Part shown: positions 1 through 8,391 of the stretch, piece after piece
How the letters are laid out: every line of letters starts with the position of its first letter
Numbering within the stretch: the first letter of the stretch is position 1
Assembly: GCF_041902385.1 (NCBI RefSeq)
Contig: NZ_CP169244.1
Span: 2,418,001-2,482,000 of the forward strand
Origin: Arcticibacter sp041902385
Lineage (GTDB): Bacteria > Bacteroidota > Bacteroidia > Sphingobacteriales > Sphingobacteriaceae
Direction of reading: 5' to 3'
Length of the DNA: 64,000 nt
The notes under the pieces: generated by a model
Seen by the model: only the letters and a program-made list of their open reading frames with translations
Database searches by the model: none
What the model was told of the DNA's origin: nothing
Program-made: the position numbers and the translations under genes

Positions 1-855
<855 letters not shown>

Positions 856-904
856 AAGCAGACATTCTGTTGGTAATCTCTTCAAGTACTTCTTCTGATT
901 ATGT

Positions 905-1037
905 TAATTTGAGTAATAAGTAGTAAGTGATAAGTAATAAGACTTACTATTGATATAGTCAAAAAAGAAATTGGAGTCATAAGCGGCGAAAAGGGAGTAA
1001 GAATACTTACTACTTACAACGTACCACTTACAACTCA
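905..1037. repeat. Low-complexity TACTTACTACTTACAAC repeat in the 23S-5S spacer
   Basis: The left part (905-952) reads AGTAATAAGTAGTAAGTGA-like on the plus strand. The right part (1003-1037) reads the complement, CTTACTACTTACAAC followed by a second similar unit, so the two arms could pair. The right arm matches the copy between leuC and leuD (about 25196-25230) at roughly 30 of 34 positions by eye, and a related unit lies between rpoB and rpoC. The insert makes the 23S-5S spacer about 190 nt long. No gene is seen in it. Confidence 0.75.
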
Positions 1038-1046
1038 TAAAGATCT

Positions 1047-1157
<111 letters not shown>

Positions 1158-1163
1158 CTTTAC

Positions 1164-1197
1164 AAAGCCCGTTAGTTTATTCTGACGGGCTTTTTTC
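1164..1197 (+). terminator. Intrinsic terminator of the rRNA operon
   Basis: GCCCGT and ACGGGC form a stem around a short loop, followed by six T residues, directly after the 5S gene. No tRNA gene is seen between 5S and this hairpin. Confidence 0.9.
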
Positions 1198-1302
1198 GTT
1201 ATCCCCCAAAATAAACATCACTAAACATTTACCGTTCTCAATTGTTTATCATGTAGGTTCAAACATCTATTATTCATATCTTAGCAGGCTAAATTATCTG
1301 GA

Positions 1303-2286
1303 ATGACTAACAGCTTCGGAGCACGCAGGGAAGTAATGCAGCATATCGAAAAGTATATGCTTGAGCACATGGATACTTATCTAAAGCCAATAGATACAAA
1401 TTGGCAACCTTCGGATTTCCTTCCTGATGCAAGTCAGGATGACTTTTTTCAGGAAGTCAGGGAATTGCAGGAAAGCGCCAAAGGACTGTCTTATGATTTG
1501 ATAGCGGTATTAATAGGCGATACCATAACGGAGGAGGCATTGCCTACGTATGAGTCCTGGCTGACGATGGTAGAAGGTGTTTCAAAAGAGGAAGAAGGAG
1601 GCTGGATGAAGTGGGTTCGTCAATGGACCGCGGAGGAGAACCGTCATGGTGATCTGCTCAATAAGTACCTTTATTTATCCGGAAGGGTGAACATGCGGCA
1701 ACTCGAAATCTCTACACAATACCTGCTTGCTGATGGGTTTGACATCGGGACCGATCGTGATCCTTATCGCAATTTTATTTATACAAGCTTCCAGGAAATG
1801 GCCACGAATATCTCGCACCGGAGGGTCGCTTCTCTTGCCAAGAAGGATGGGGACACGCTGCTGTCGAAGATGTGCGGGGTGATAGCCAGTGATGAGGCTC
1901 GCCACGCAAAAGCGTATAAAGACTTTATTGCGCAGATTATAAAAGTAGACCCGAACGAAGTTCTCACTGCCTTTGAGGACATGATGAAGAAGAAGATTGT
2001 AATGCCCGCTCATCTTTTGCGGGAAGCCGGAAAGAAGGTGGGCGAGACCTTTACACATTTTGCCGACGCAGCACAGCGCCTTGGTGTTTATACTGCCGTC
2101 GACTATGTGGATATTTTGAAGCAGCTGCTGGCTGATTGGGACGTCGGGGGACTGAAAAGCCTCAACGATGCCGGGGAGAAGGCCAGAGACTACCTGATGA
2201 GGTTGCCCGACAGGCTCCTCAGGGTTGCAGAGCGAATGAAGAATCCGGAGCTGAGTTATCAGTTCAGCTGGATTCAAGGAATGTAG
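1303..2286 (+). CDS. Acyl-[acyl-carrier-protein] desaturase
   Basis: A soluble di-iron fatty acid desaturase of the plant-type stearoyl-ACP desaturase family (fatty acid desaturase type 2), which introduces a cis double bond into acyl-ACP using oxygen and reduced ferredoxin. At 327 residues it is of usual bacterial length. Two iron-ligand motifs of the four-helix bundle are visible: EENRHG at about residues 111-116 and DEARH at about 197-201, with further carboxylates near ITEEAL and FQEMAT. The first in-frame ATG is used; Met12 is an alternative start. There is no signal peptide, in keeping with a cytoplasmic enzyme. It stands alone behind the rRNA operon, facing a minus-strand cluster. A role in membrane unsaturation, for example in cold adaptation, is inferred from the family. 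Confidence 0.93.
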   Translation: MTNSFGARREVMQHIEKYMLEHMDTYLKPIDTNWQPSDFLPDASQDDFFQEVRELQESAKGLSYDLIAVLIGDTITEEALPTYESWLTMVEGVSKEEEGGWMKWVRQWTAEENRHGDLLNKYLYLSGRVNMRQLEISTQYLLADGFDIGTDRDPYRNFIYTSFQEMATNISHRRVASLAKKDGDTLLSKMCGVIASDEARHAKAYKDFIAQIIKVDPNEVLTAFEDMMKKKIVMPAHLLREAGKKVGETFTHFADAAQRLGVYTAVDYVDILKQLLADWDVGGLKSLNDAGEKARDYLMRLPDRLLRVAERMKNPELSYQFSWIQGM

Positions 2287-2293
2287 AAGGCTT

Positions 2294-2497
2294 TTAGTCT
2301 TCTACAGAATTTTCGGCGTCCTGGGTATCATCCTGTTGACCAGCAGGAGACCGCTCGTTTTGTTTCTTCCCTGATTCTGCTGTTTCATCAGTGGTGCCTC
2401 CATAGGAAACTTTACCTTCGCTTGAACGCGGATCGCCTGTCATCGGAGAATCGCCTGATTTTTTCTTCGTTTCTTCGTTCTGATTGTTCGTTTCCAT
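2294..2497 (-). CDS. Small hydrophilic acidic protein, unknown function
   Basis: A 67-residue protein made almost entirely of polar residues (Glu, Asp, Asn, Gln, Ser, Gly, Lys), without hydrophobic core, signal peptide or cysteine, so probably disordered. It sits 21 bp downstream of a second tiny protein of the same composition (2519-2719), and the pair looks like a two-gene unit. Both begin with Met-Glu followed by Asn/Lys-rich sequence and both end in acidic residues. I do not recognise a family. The similar composition of the tandem pair and the ATG starts support real genes, but a long open frame also exists on the other strand, so doubt remains. Confidence 0.55.
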   Translation of the reverse strand: METNNQNEETKKKSGDSPMTGDPRSSEGKVSYGGTTDETAESGKKQNERSPAGQQDDTQDAENSVED

Positions 2498-2518
2498 AGT
2501 TCCCTTGGTTGCTAATCA

Positions 2519-2719
2519 TTAATGCTCTGCTCCGGAGTCTTTTATATATTCATCAGTTTGCTCTTTTGCTGCACTCCACTCCGGGTTATTTCCGCTTTCT
2601 ACCGGAGAAGGGTTGATACCGTTTCCGTTGGCATTATTGGTAACCAGGTTCTCGACTTCATTTCCTTCCGGTGCCTGGGAAGACTCTTTTTCAACAATGC
2701 GTCCTTTCTTGTTTTCCAT
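2519..2719 (-). CDS. Small hydrophilic acidic protein, unknown function
   Basis: A 66-residue, Asn/Glu/Ser-rich, probably disordered protein that starts MENKKGR and ends with an acidic tail. It is the upstream partner of the gene ending at 2294. It contains no recognised domain, membrane segment or metal-binding motif. Tiny hydrophilic proteins of this kind are common in Sphingobacteriaceae and are often stress-linked, but nothing in this sequence proves a role. A 155-codon open frame on the opposite strand (2522-2989) covers it; I prefer the minus-strand pair because its composition is coherent and repeated. Confidence 0.5.
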   Translation of the reverse strand: MENKKGRIVEKESSQAPEGNEVENLVTNNANGNGINPSPVESGNNPEWSAAKEQTDEYIKDSGAEH

Positions 2720-3089
2720 ATGTGGTATGATGTTGAGTCATATTGTTCTGAAGCAGAACCAGCCGCCTCTCCATTTCATCCCCGCTTTGATACCCGGGTT
2801 ATGAACTTTTTTCTGATAGATGCAGAGCCTGAAAATACAACGGCATCTTGTTCAATTTGTTCTGGAAAAAGTGGAGCAGCCACTTCTTTCCCTACAAGAG
2901 CAGAGGGATATGACGTTTTCGGGAAACGTACTGTTAGTCAAAGCGTAAAGTGCTCTTTAAGAGGAGTAAGATCAGTTCGTCATCTTTAGAGGATTTACCC
3001 CGCTATTTCATGCCGGTACAGCGAGATGCGGAGTGCACCTCTTTTACTCATTCCTCTTTCATCCTATCTAATGGTGCAGCAGATGTTCT
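2720..3089. other. Intergenic region without a recognisable gene
   Basis: About 370 bp between the small-protein pair and the 3' end of the aminotransferase gene. It should hold the promoter of the pair, but I see no clean TAnnTTTG on the minus strand and no convincing terminator. A plus-strand open frame that enters it from 2522 has no family resemblance. Confidence 0.4.
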
Positions 3090-4289
3090 CTACGGCTTGT
3101 TGTAAGGAACGGCCGACAGCACCCCGCAAATTATGCTGCAGGCTTTTTTGATTTCGTCTTCCGTTACAATGAGGGGAGGCGCGATGCGGATAGCGGTGTC
3201 GCAATGGAGGAACCAGTCGACAATTACGCCCTGTTCCACGCAGCGTCTGCTTACCTCTTCCACTTGCTGGAAGGAGTCTAGCTGAATGCATAGCATGAGT
3301 CCCTTTCCACGGACTTCCCGGATCGCAGGGTGCTTAAGCCCTTGTCTTAATAGGGCTTCTTTTCGATCAACGTCCTCAACCAGCCGCTCTTTTATTATCG
3401 TGTCAAGCGTGGCAAGTCCGGCTGCACAGCTAACGGGATGGCCCCCAAAGGTGGTAATGTGCCCCAGGATTGGATTGTCCTTCAGGCAGTCCATAATTTC
3501 GCGTGAAGAAATAAAAGCTCCCACCGGCATGCCGCCGCCTATGCCTTTGGCCAAGAGCAGGATGTCGGGCTGCATCCCATAAAGTTCAAAAGCGAATAAC
3601 TTGCCTGTGCGTCCAAAGCCTGTCTGGATCTCATCGAGAATGATAAGTGTTCCAGTCTCATTACACCTCTGCCTCAGTGCCTGCATGTATGAAGGGTCAG
3701 GAACCCGAACTCCTGCTTCTCCCTGAATGCTCTCCAGGATAACACATGCCGTCTCTGCATCAATTTGCTCAAGATCAGCAGGATCGTTGAAGTTGATAAA
3801 ATGTACGTCGGGAAGAAGCGGTCGGTACGCCTGCTTATAATATTCATTTCCCATCACGCTGAGGGCACCATGTGTACTCCCGTGATAGGCATTATTGCAC
3901 GACAAGATCTTGCTCCTGCCGGTAAAGCGCTTTGCAAGTTTGATGGCGCCTTCTGTCGCTTCGGCTCCTGAGTTAACGAAATAGACAGAATCAAGGCCAT
4001 CAGGAAGTACTGAGACCAGCTTTTCCGCGAATAAGACTTGTGGAGATTGGACGTACTCCCCATACACTGCTACATGCATATAACGCTCTGCCTGATCTTT
4101 GACAGCCTGCACCACGGCGGGGTGACAATGACCTATATTACTGACAGCAAAACCCGAAACAAAGTCCATATAGGCTTTGCCATCGGGGCCGTACAAGTAA
4201 ATCCCTTTTGCTTTATCAACTTCAAGCAAGCGGGGAGTGGCAGACGTTTGTGCGTTATTAAGAAGGAATAATTGCCGGAGGCTTATCAT
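3090..4289 (-). CDS. Class III aminotransferase (acetylornithine/ornithine aminotransferase-like)
   Basis: A pyridoxal-phosphate enzyme of fold type I, class III, 399 residues, the usual length. Visible motifs are NSGAEATEG (about 106-114) for phosphate binding, YHGST (about 135-139), LDEIQTGFGRTG with the cofactor Asp at about 219, and the Schiff-base lysine in LLAKGIGGGMPVGAF at about 248. Closest in style are acetylornithine and ornithine aminotransferases; databases often call such Bacteroidota proteins aspartate aminotransferase family. The amino donor cannot be fixed from sequence and no arginine genes are nearby. The start lies just below the terminator of the upstream sigma operon, and a TATTTTTG element only 5 nt before the ATG (4294-4301) hints at a very short leader. 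Confidence 0.85.
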   Translation of the reverse strand: MISLRQLFLLNNAQTSATPRLLEVDKAKGIYLYGPDGKAYMDFVSGFAVSNIGHCHPAVVQAVKDQAERYMHVAVYGEYVQSPQVLFAEKLVSVLPDGLDSVYFVNSGAEATEGAIKLAKRFTGRSKILSCNNAYHGSTHGALSVMGNEYYKQAYRPLLPDVHFINFNDPADLEQIDAETACVILESIQGEAGVRVPDPSYMQALRQRCNETGTLIILDEIQTGFGRTGKLFAFELYGMQPDILLLAKGIGGGMPVGAFISSREIMDCLKDNPILGHITTFGGHPVSCAAGLATLDTIIKERLVEDVDRKEALLRQGLKHPAIREVRGKGLMLCIQLDSFQQVEEVSRRCVEQGVIVDWFLHCDTAIRIAPPLIVTEDEIKKACSIICGVLSAVPYNKP

Positions 4290-4306
4290 GCGTCAAAAAT
4301 ACGAAA

Positions 4307-4328
4307 GCCTCCATAAATACATGGAGGC
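4307..4328 (-). terminator. Terminator hairpin after the ECF sigma operon
   Basis: GCCTCCAT and ATGGAGGC form an 8-bp stem with a 6-nt loop, followed on the minus strand by a T-rich stretch (TTTCGTATTTTTG). It lies 26 nt after the stop codon of the Spy-like gene and just before the aminotransferase start. Confidence 0.7.
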
Positions 4329-4353
4329 CGCGTATAAAAACTAAAACTAAAAA

Positions 4354-4767
4354 CTATCGGCCGCGTCCCCGTTCCCGCAGCTGGTTTATGAGGCGCTCCC
4401 TGAATTCCCGCTCCACAGGGTAGAGCATGTCAGCTTTTTGAGGCGGCAGCACTTCCTGGAACTCTTTCTTGTAACGCTTTTTGATATCAAGCATCCTGCT
4501 TTCAAATTTAAGTTCATCCGGAGGCGTCCCTGTTTCTCTTTGCTGGAGACGAGCCTGCCGCCTTTCCCTGAATAAAGTGTTCAGTTCACGCTGGTAATTG
4601 TTGTAAACGGGCCAGAACTTTTCGGCCTCCTCTGAAGAAAGGTCAAGTTTCTGGGTGATAAATTCTATCTTGAGCGCTTCAATATGCCTCGGTCCGTGCT
4701 GCCCTTTAGCCGGGCTGGCAAACGAAACGGATATATATATCAGTCCAAAAAGTAATAACTTGTTCAT
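4354..4767 (-). CDS. Secreted Spy/CpxP-like helical protein
   Basis: A 137-residue exported protein. The first about 22 residues form a signal peptide (MNKLLLFGLIYISVSFASPA), followed by a highly charged helical body with the pattern LDLSSEEAEKFWPVYNNYQ, which resembles the LTxxQ-type helices of periplasmic Spy/CpxP proteins. In Bacteroidota such genes often sit last in ECF sigma operons and are sometimes labelled sensor of ECF-type sigma factor. It follows the anti-sigma-like gene by 7 bp, so the three genes form one operon. A role in periplasmic stress sensing or chaperoning is inferred from family and context. Confidence 0.7.
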   Translation of the reverse strand: MNKLLLFGLIYISVSFASPAKGQHGPRHIEALKIEFITQKLDLSSEEAEKFWPVYNNYQRELNTLFRERRQARLQQRETGTPPDELKFESRMLDIKKRYKKEFQEVLPPQKADMLYPVEREFRERLINQLRERGRGR

Positions 4768-4774
4768 AGCGTAT

Positions 4775-5398
4775 CTATAATGTAGTAGAATCCAAATACT
4801 GTTTGATCTCCTGATCCGTCAGGTCTGGATTATAATCTGCCGCTGTTGTGTTTCTGTCCATGTTCTCCATAATGAGGGGAACGTCTCCGCTGTCGGAATG
4901 TACCTGAAGGTAATAGACGATATCCTCTTCGGGCAATGATGCAAACTTGGAGTCAACGGACTCTCTTGTTATGTTCAGGAAAAGCGGGATGCCAATAACA
5001 AGCACTGCGCATGCTGCTGCAGCATACTGGAACCAGGCTGGCCTCAGGCGGCGGATTACGGTGTGCGTTTTACTTTCGCTTGTTTTCGATCGGATCTTTG
5101 CTTCCAGCTTCTCAAAGTAAAGAGGGGGTACGGTGAAAGGCATCGTTCCGCTTTCTTCTTTAATTGAATCGAGTTTTACCGCCGATAAGATCTGTTCCTC
5201 AAGTGATTCAAAGTAGCCATCAGGCACTTTTAGGCCCGCGTCGTTGCTTTTTAATTGTTCGAGCCCGGCTCTGCTTCTGATATTTTCCGAAAGCTCGTTA
5301 AAGTAATTATCGGGAACAGTAAACGGGCTCTCCTTTCTCATCGAAGCAAGAACCGGTGCTTCCTCCTGCCAATCGCCGTTTCTATTGTTCAATTCCAT
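4775..5398 (-). CDS. Single-pass membrane protein, putative anti-sigma factor
   Basis: A 207-residue protein with about 125 cytoplasmic residues, one membrane helix (about 128-147, YAAAACAVLVIGIPLFL) and a 60-residue periplasmic tail. The cytoplasmic part holds three copies of a motif of the form (F/L)xVPxxYFExLxxxI, beginning near residues 26, 57 and 88. Position between an ECF sigma gene and a Spy-like gene, together with the topology, suggests an anti-sigma factor that holds the sigma at the membrane; I see no classical zinc (ZAS) motif. It begins about 30 bp after the restored stop of the sigma gene. Function is inference. Confidence 0.65.
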   Translation of the reverse strand: MELNNRNGDWQEEAPVLASMRKESPFTVPDNYFNELSENIRSRAGLEQLKSNDAGLKVPDGYFESLEEQILSAVKLDSIKEESGTMPFTVPPLYFEKLEAKIRSKTSESKTHTVIRRLRPAWFQYAAAACAVLVIGIPLFLNITRESVDSKFASLPEEDIVYYLQVHSDSGDVPLIMENMDRNTTAADYNPDLTDQEIKQYLDSTTL

Positions 5399-5429
5399 AT
5401 AAATACTGATTCATTTACCCCTGTAAGGT

Positions 5430-5980
5430 TTAATCTCTGCTGGTTAAATAACTCTCAATCTTTTTTACCGCGAGGTGGAAGGAAGCTTTCAGCCCCCCAC
5501 ACTTGTTCCCAATATCTCGGAAATCTCCTCGTATTTTAACTCTTCGAAATATTTCATGTTGAAGACCAGTCGTTGCTTTTCCGGCAACGTCAGAATAGCT
5601 TGCTGCAGTTTCAACTGAGCTTGATTTCCGTTGAAATAAACTGAATCCTGAAGTGATTCTGAGAGATCATACCCTACTTCATCGAGCGAAACATTATTCT
5701 GATGCTTTTTCCGGTTTAAGAATGTAAGGCATTCGTTGGTCGCGATTCTGTAAAGCCAGGTGTAAAGCTGAGAATGGTTCCTGAATCCCTGCAGGTTCTT
5801 CCACACCTTCACAAATACGTCCTGAACTAAATCATCGGCATCATCGTGGTTAATGACCATTCTCCTGATGTGCCAGTATATCTTTTGTTGGTATTTCCTT
5901 AAAAGCAGATTAAAAGCCTCTTCCCGCGACTGGTCGCTCGCAAATTTAGCTAATATTTCAGAGTCCTCGATTTGCTCCAT
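5430..5980 (-). pseudogene. ECF RNA polymerase sigma factor, frameshifted near its 3' end
   Basis: A group 4 sigma-70 factor: region 2 (YQQKIYWHIRRMV, then DADDLVQDVFVKVW for -10 recognition) and region 4 (LPEKQRLVFNMKY, then YEEISEILGTSVG). As written, translation stops at 5489 right after GTSVGG. Adding one G to the six-G run (5493-5498 on the plus strand) restores the expected ending LKASFHLAVKKIESYL and a stop at 5430, giving about 183 residues, the normal family length. The start is the Met of MEQIEDSE at 5980; the longer open frame runs into the region after the hydrolase. It heads the sigma / anti-sigma / Spy-like operon. The break removes the recognition helix of region 4, so the protein as written would be defective. 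Confidence 0.85.
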
Positions 5981-6065
5981 ACAATAATGTCCCGCTTTTC
6001 GGTCAGGTATCAGAGGTAAGACTGTAAAAGGCCCAAAAGGTTTAAGGCCCTTTATCTGCGGTTTG

Positions 6066-6890
6066 TCATTGAAGGAAAGCTGCCGTTGCCTCGCACACCT
6101 GCCTGAGCTGGACCGGAAGCTCATCTTCAGCCCAGGGGTGCCGCCCTCCGAAGACATGATCTGCGCCGGTGACAAGTAAGAGCTTAGAGGTCTCTTGCTG
6201 CCGGTTCAATTCGTGTGCCTGCTCAGCCGGCACTACCGCATCCGCCTCTCCATGAATAATAAGCCAGGGCTTGTCAATCATTCTTGCAGCGTTCAAAACG
6301 TCCAGTCGCTCTGAATTCTGGTTAAGGTCGTTTAGAAGGCCAATGTCTACAGGCATCTGCTGGCCGGTCCTCGAATTCTCTACGTACATCACACCATTTC
6401 TTCTCCAGGCTTCTTCCTGTTCATTGCTCCACAGGCTTCTGAAGTTGCCTACTGACGCCCAGGTTACCAACTTGTCTATCCTTTTGTCCTCCGCCGTTTG
6501 TATGATGCTAATTCCTCCGCCCAGACTGTGCCCTATGAGAAAGAGTTTCTCGGGAGCAGGAAACTCTTTGCCGCTCATTGCAAAGGTGATAACCTGGTCG
6601 AGATCAAAGAGCTCTTTGGAGAACGTATTTGCGCTGAATGAATTTAGGTCGTCAAAAACGTCATTGCTTTTACTGCTTAGGCCCGCATGAGAGAAGTTAA
6701 ACTTTAAGAAACGGAAGCCGAGCCCGGCGAAGAATGAGGCGGTAAGATGATGTGTGCCCCAATCTTTAAATCCTTTAAATCCGTGAACAAATACGATGAG
6801 GGGTGCATTTGAAGCTGCCTCCGCAGTAAACACGTCGCCATTAATTACTTTGTCAGAAGCGCCCTTTATGCTGAAGTGTGAAATTGTCAT
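6066..6890 (-). CDS. Alpha/beta hydrolase (serine hydrolase)
   Basis: A 274-residue cytoplasmic alpha/beta hydrolase. Visible features are the oxyanion-hole motif VFVHGFKG (about 33-40), the nucleophile elbow GHSLGGG with its Ser at about 121, the acid in HGEADAVVP (about 214-222) and the catalytic His in GADHVF near residue 245. It resembles dienelactone-hydrolase or prolyl-oligopeptidase-like proteins without a fused domain. Substrate is unknown. It is divergent from the heme operon with a 214-bp gap between them, and separated from the sigma operon by 85 bp. Confidence 0.85.
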   Translation of the reverse strand: MTISHFSIKGASDKVINGDVFTAEAASNAPLIVFVHGFKGFKDWGTHHLTASFFAGLGFRFLKFNFSHAGLSSKSNDVFDDLNSFSANTFSKELFDLDQVITFAMSGKEFPAPEKLFLIGHSLGGGISIIQTAEDKRIDKLVTWASVGNFRSLWSNEQEEAWRRNGVMYVENSRTGQQMPVDIGLLNDLNQNSERLDVLNAARMIDKPWLIIHGEADAVVPAEQAHELNRQQETSKLLLVTGADHVFGGRHPWAEDELPVQLRQVCEATAAFLQ

Positions 6891-7065
6891 CTGGCTTTTT
6901 CAGTTGATCAAAAATAACAATTTTAAAAACTATAAGTTTTACAGGTACACGGTTGCCAGGCTGGGTTCAGCAGGAACTGAGGGCAGAACCGGAGATCAAT
7001 TATTTATAAATAATCTAAATACCTCTGTTTGACAAAGGAATGACAGCGGTCTAGGTGGCTATTAA

Positions 7066-7073
7066 TACCTTTG
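7066..7073 (+). promoter_or_regulatory. -7 element of the heme operon promoter
   Basis: TACCTTTG matches the Bacteroidota -7 consensus TAnnTTTG and lies about 30 nt before the hemA start. No good TTTG is found 19-21 nt upstream (the nearest, at 7028, is too far), so the -33 half is weak. Confidence 0.45.
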
Positions 7074-7104
7074 TATTCGTTTATTTATAAAAGATATTCA
7101 GGCG

Positions 7105-8331
7105 TTGAAACAGTTAAAAGTTTTAGCATTTACGCATCAGCAGATTGATTTAAAGGATTTAGGGAAGTTTGTAATCTGCAACCAGACGTTGTCTGTCAGA
7201 TTGAATTCCGTGAGGGAGAAATTTGACATACCTGAGATCTTTTATATTGGTACGTGCAACCGGGTTGAGTTTGTTTTTTGTGCATCTCTTGATCTGACCC
7301 CTGCTTTTGTAAAAGATTTTATCCAGACTCTCGATTTTTGTATTCCTGCAGATAAGTTAGACGACTTTGTGGATAAAGTCAGGATTTTTGAAGATGAGGA
7401 AGCATTTAATCACCTGCTGCGTGTGTCATGTTCACTGGAAAGCCTGGTGGTAGGGGAAAAGGAGATTCTGGCGCAGGTTCGGAAGGGTTACGAAACGTGC
7501 CGGCAAGCCGGTTTTACTGGTGACTATCTGCGGCTGATCATGTCGCATATCGTAAAGACAGCCAAGGAAGTTTACACCGAGACCAAGATTTCTAAGAACC
7601 CCGTTTCCGTCGTTTCACTGGCATACAGAAAGCTTCGCGACCTGAACATGTGCTCTAATTCGCGGATACTCATTATCGGAGCGGGCGAAACGAATAAGAA
7701 CATTTCAAAATACCTTCAAAAACATAAGTATTCAAATTTTGCCGTCTTTAATCGCACCCTTTCTAAAGCCGAGGCACTGGCAAAAGAGCTAAACGGCGAA
7801 GCTTTCGTTATTGAAGAGTTAAAGAACTACAAAAAGGGATTCGATGTGATCATCACCTGCACAAGCGCAGTAGAGCCTGTCATTACCAATCCGATTTACG
7901 AGTCGCTTTTGAATGGAGAAACTGGTAAAAAAGTAATTGTTGATTTAGCCATCCCTAACGATACCGACCCTGAAGTTTTAGAAAAGAACCCTGTACACTT
8001 TATCGAAGTAAGGAGCCTGCAGGAAATTGCGAACGAGAATATGCGGGAGAGGTATCAGGAACTGGTTCACGCTGAGCACATCATAGAACAGAACATCAAT
8101 GAGTTTAGACCTGTGTTGAAGCAGCGCCGAATTGAACTGGCAATGCGGGAAGTTCCTATGAAGATTAAGGAAATCAGGAATATAGCCGTTAACTCTGTTT
8201 TTGCCGAAGATATTGAGCGACTCGACAGTGACTCCCGGGAGGTGCTGGAAAGGATCATTAACTATATGGAAAAGAAGTACATCAGCGTTCCTATGGTAAT
8301 GGCAAAAGAAATTCTGGTAAACAACAGTTAG
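7105..8331 (+). CDS. hemA: Glutamyl-tRNA reductase
   Basis: First committed enzyme of the C5 tetrapyrrole pathway; reduces glutamyl-tRNA to glutamate-1-semialdehyde with NADPH. At 408 residues it is of normal length. The catalytic Cys lies in IGTCNRVE (about residue 51), the SLESLVVGEKEILAQV segment follows at about 111-126, the NADPH-binding Rossmann motif IIGAGETN at about 191, and the C-terminal helical dimerisation domain is complete. Translation appears to start at a TTG: the peptide starting KQLKVLAFTHQQIDLK fits the family and no in-frame ATG lies upstream. It heads a plus-strand operon with hemC-hemD, hemB and hemL, so feedback control of the pathway probably acts here. Confidence 0.96.
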   Translation: MKQLKVLAFTHQQIDLKDLGKFVICNQTLSVRLNSVREKFDIPEIFYIGTCNRVEFVFCASLDLTPAFVKDFIQTLDFCIPADKLDDFVDKVRIFEDEEAFNHLLRVSCSLESLVVGEKEILAQVRKGYETCRQAGFTGDYLRLIMSHIVKTAKEVYTETKISKNPVSVVSLAYRKLRDLNMCSNSRILIIGAGETNKNISKYLQKHKYSNFAVFNRTLSKAEALAKELNGEAFVIEELKNYKKGFDVIITCTSAVEPVITNPIYESLLNGETGKKVIVDLAIPNDTDPEVLEKNPVHFIEVRSLQEIANENMRERYQELVHAEHIIEQNINEFRPVLKQRRIELAMREVPMKIKEIRNIAVNSVFAEDIERLDSDSREVLERIINYMEKKYISVPMVMAKEILVNNS

Positions 8332-8391
8332 CCTGTTTTACTACGGCAGTGATGATAAGTCGTTATTTTTGCCAAAAGGTTAAAATTTATT

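Noticed and set aside
2522..2989. Plus-strand 155-codon frame
   Set aside because: No family resemblance or credible signal; it covers the two compositionally coherent minus-strand small genes and is more likely their shadow.
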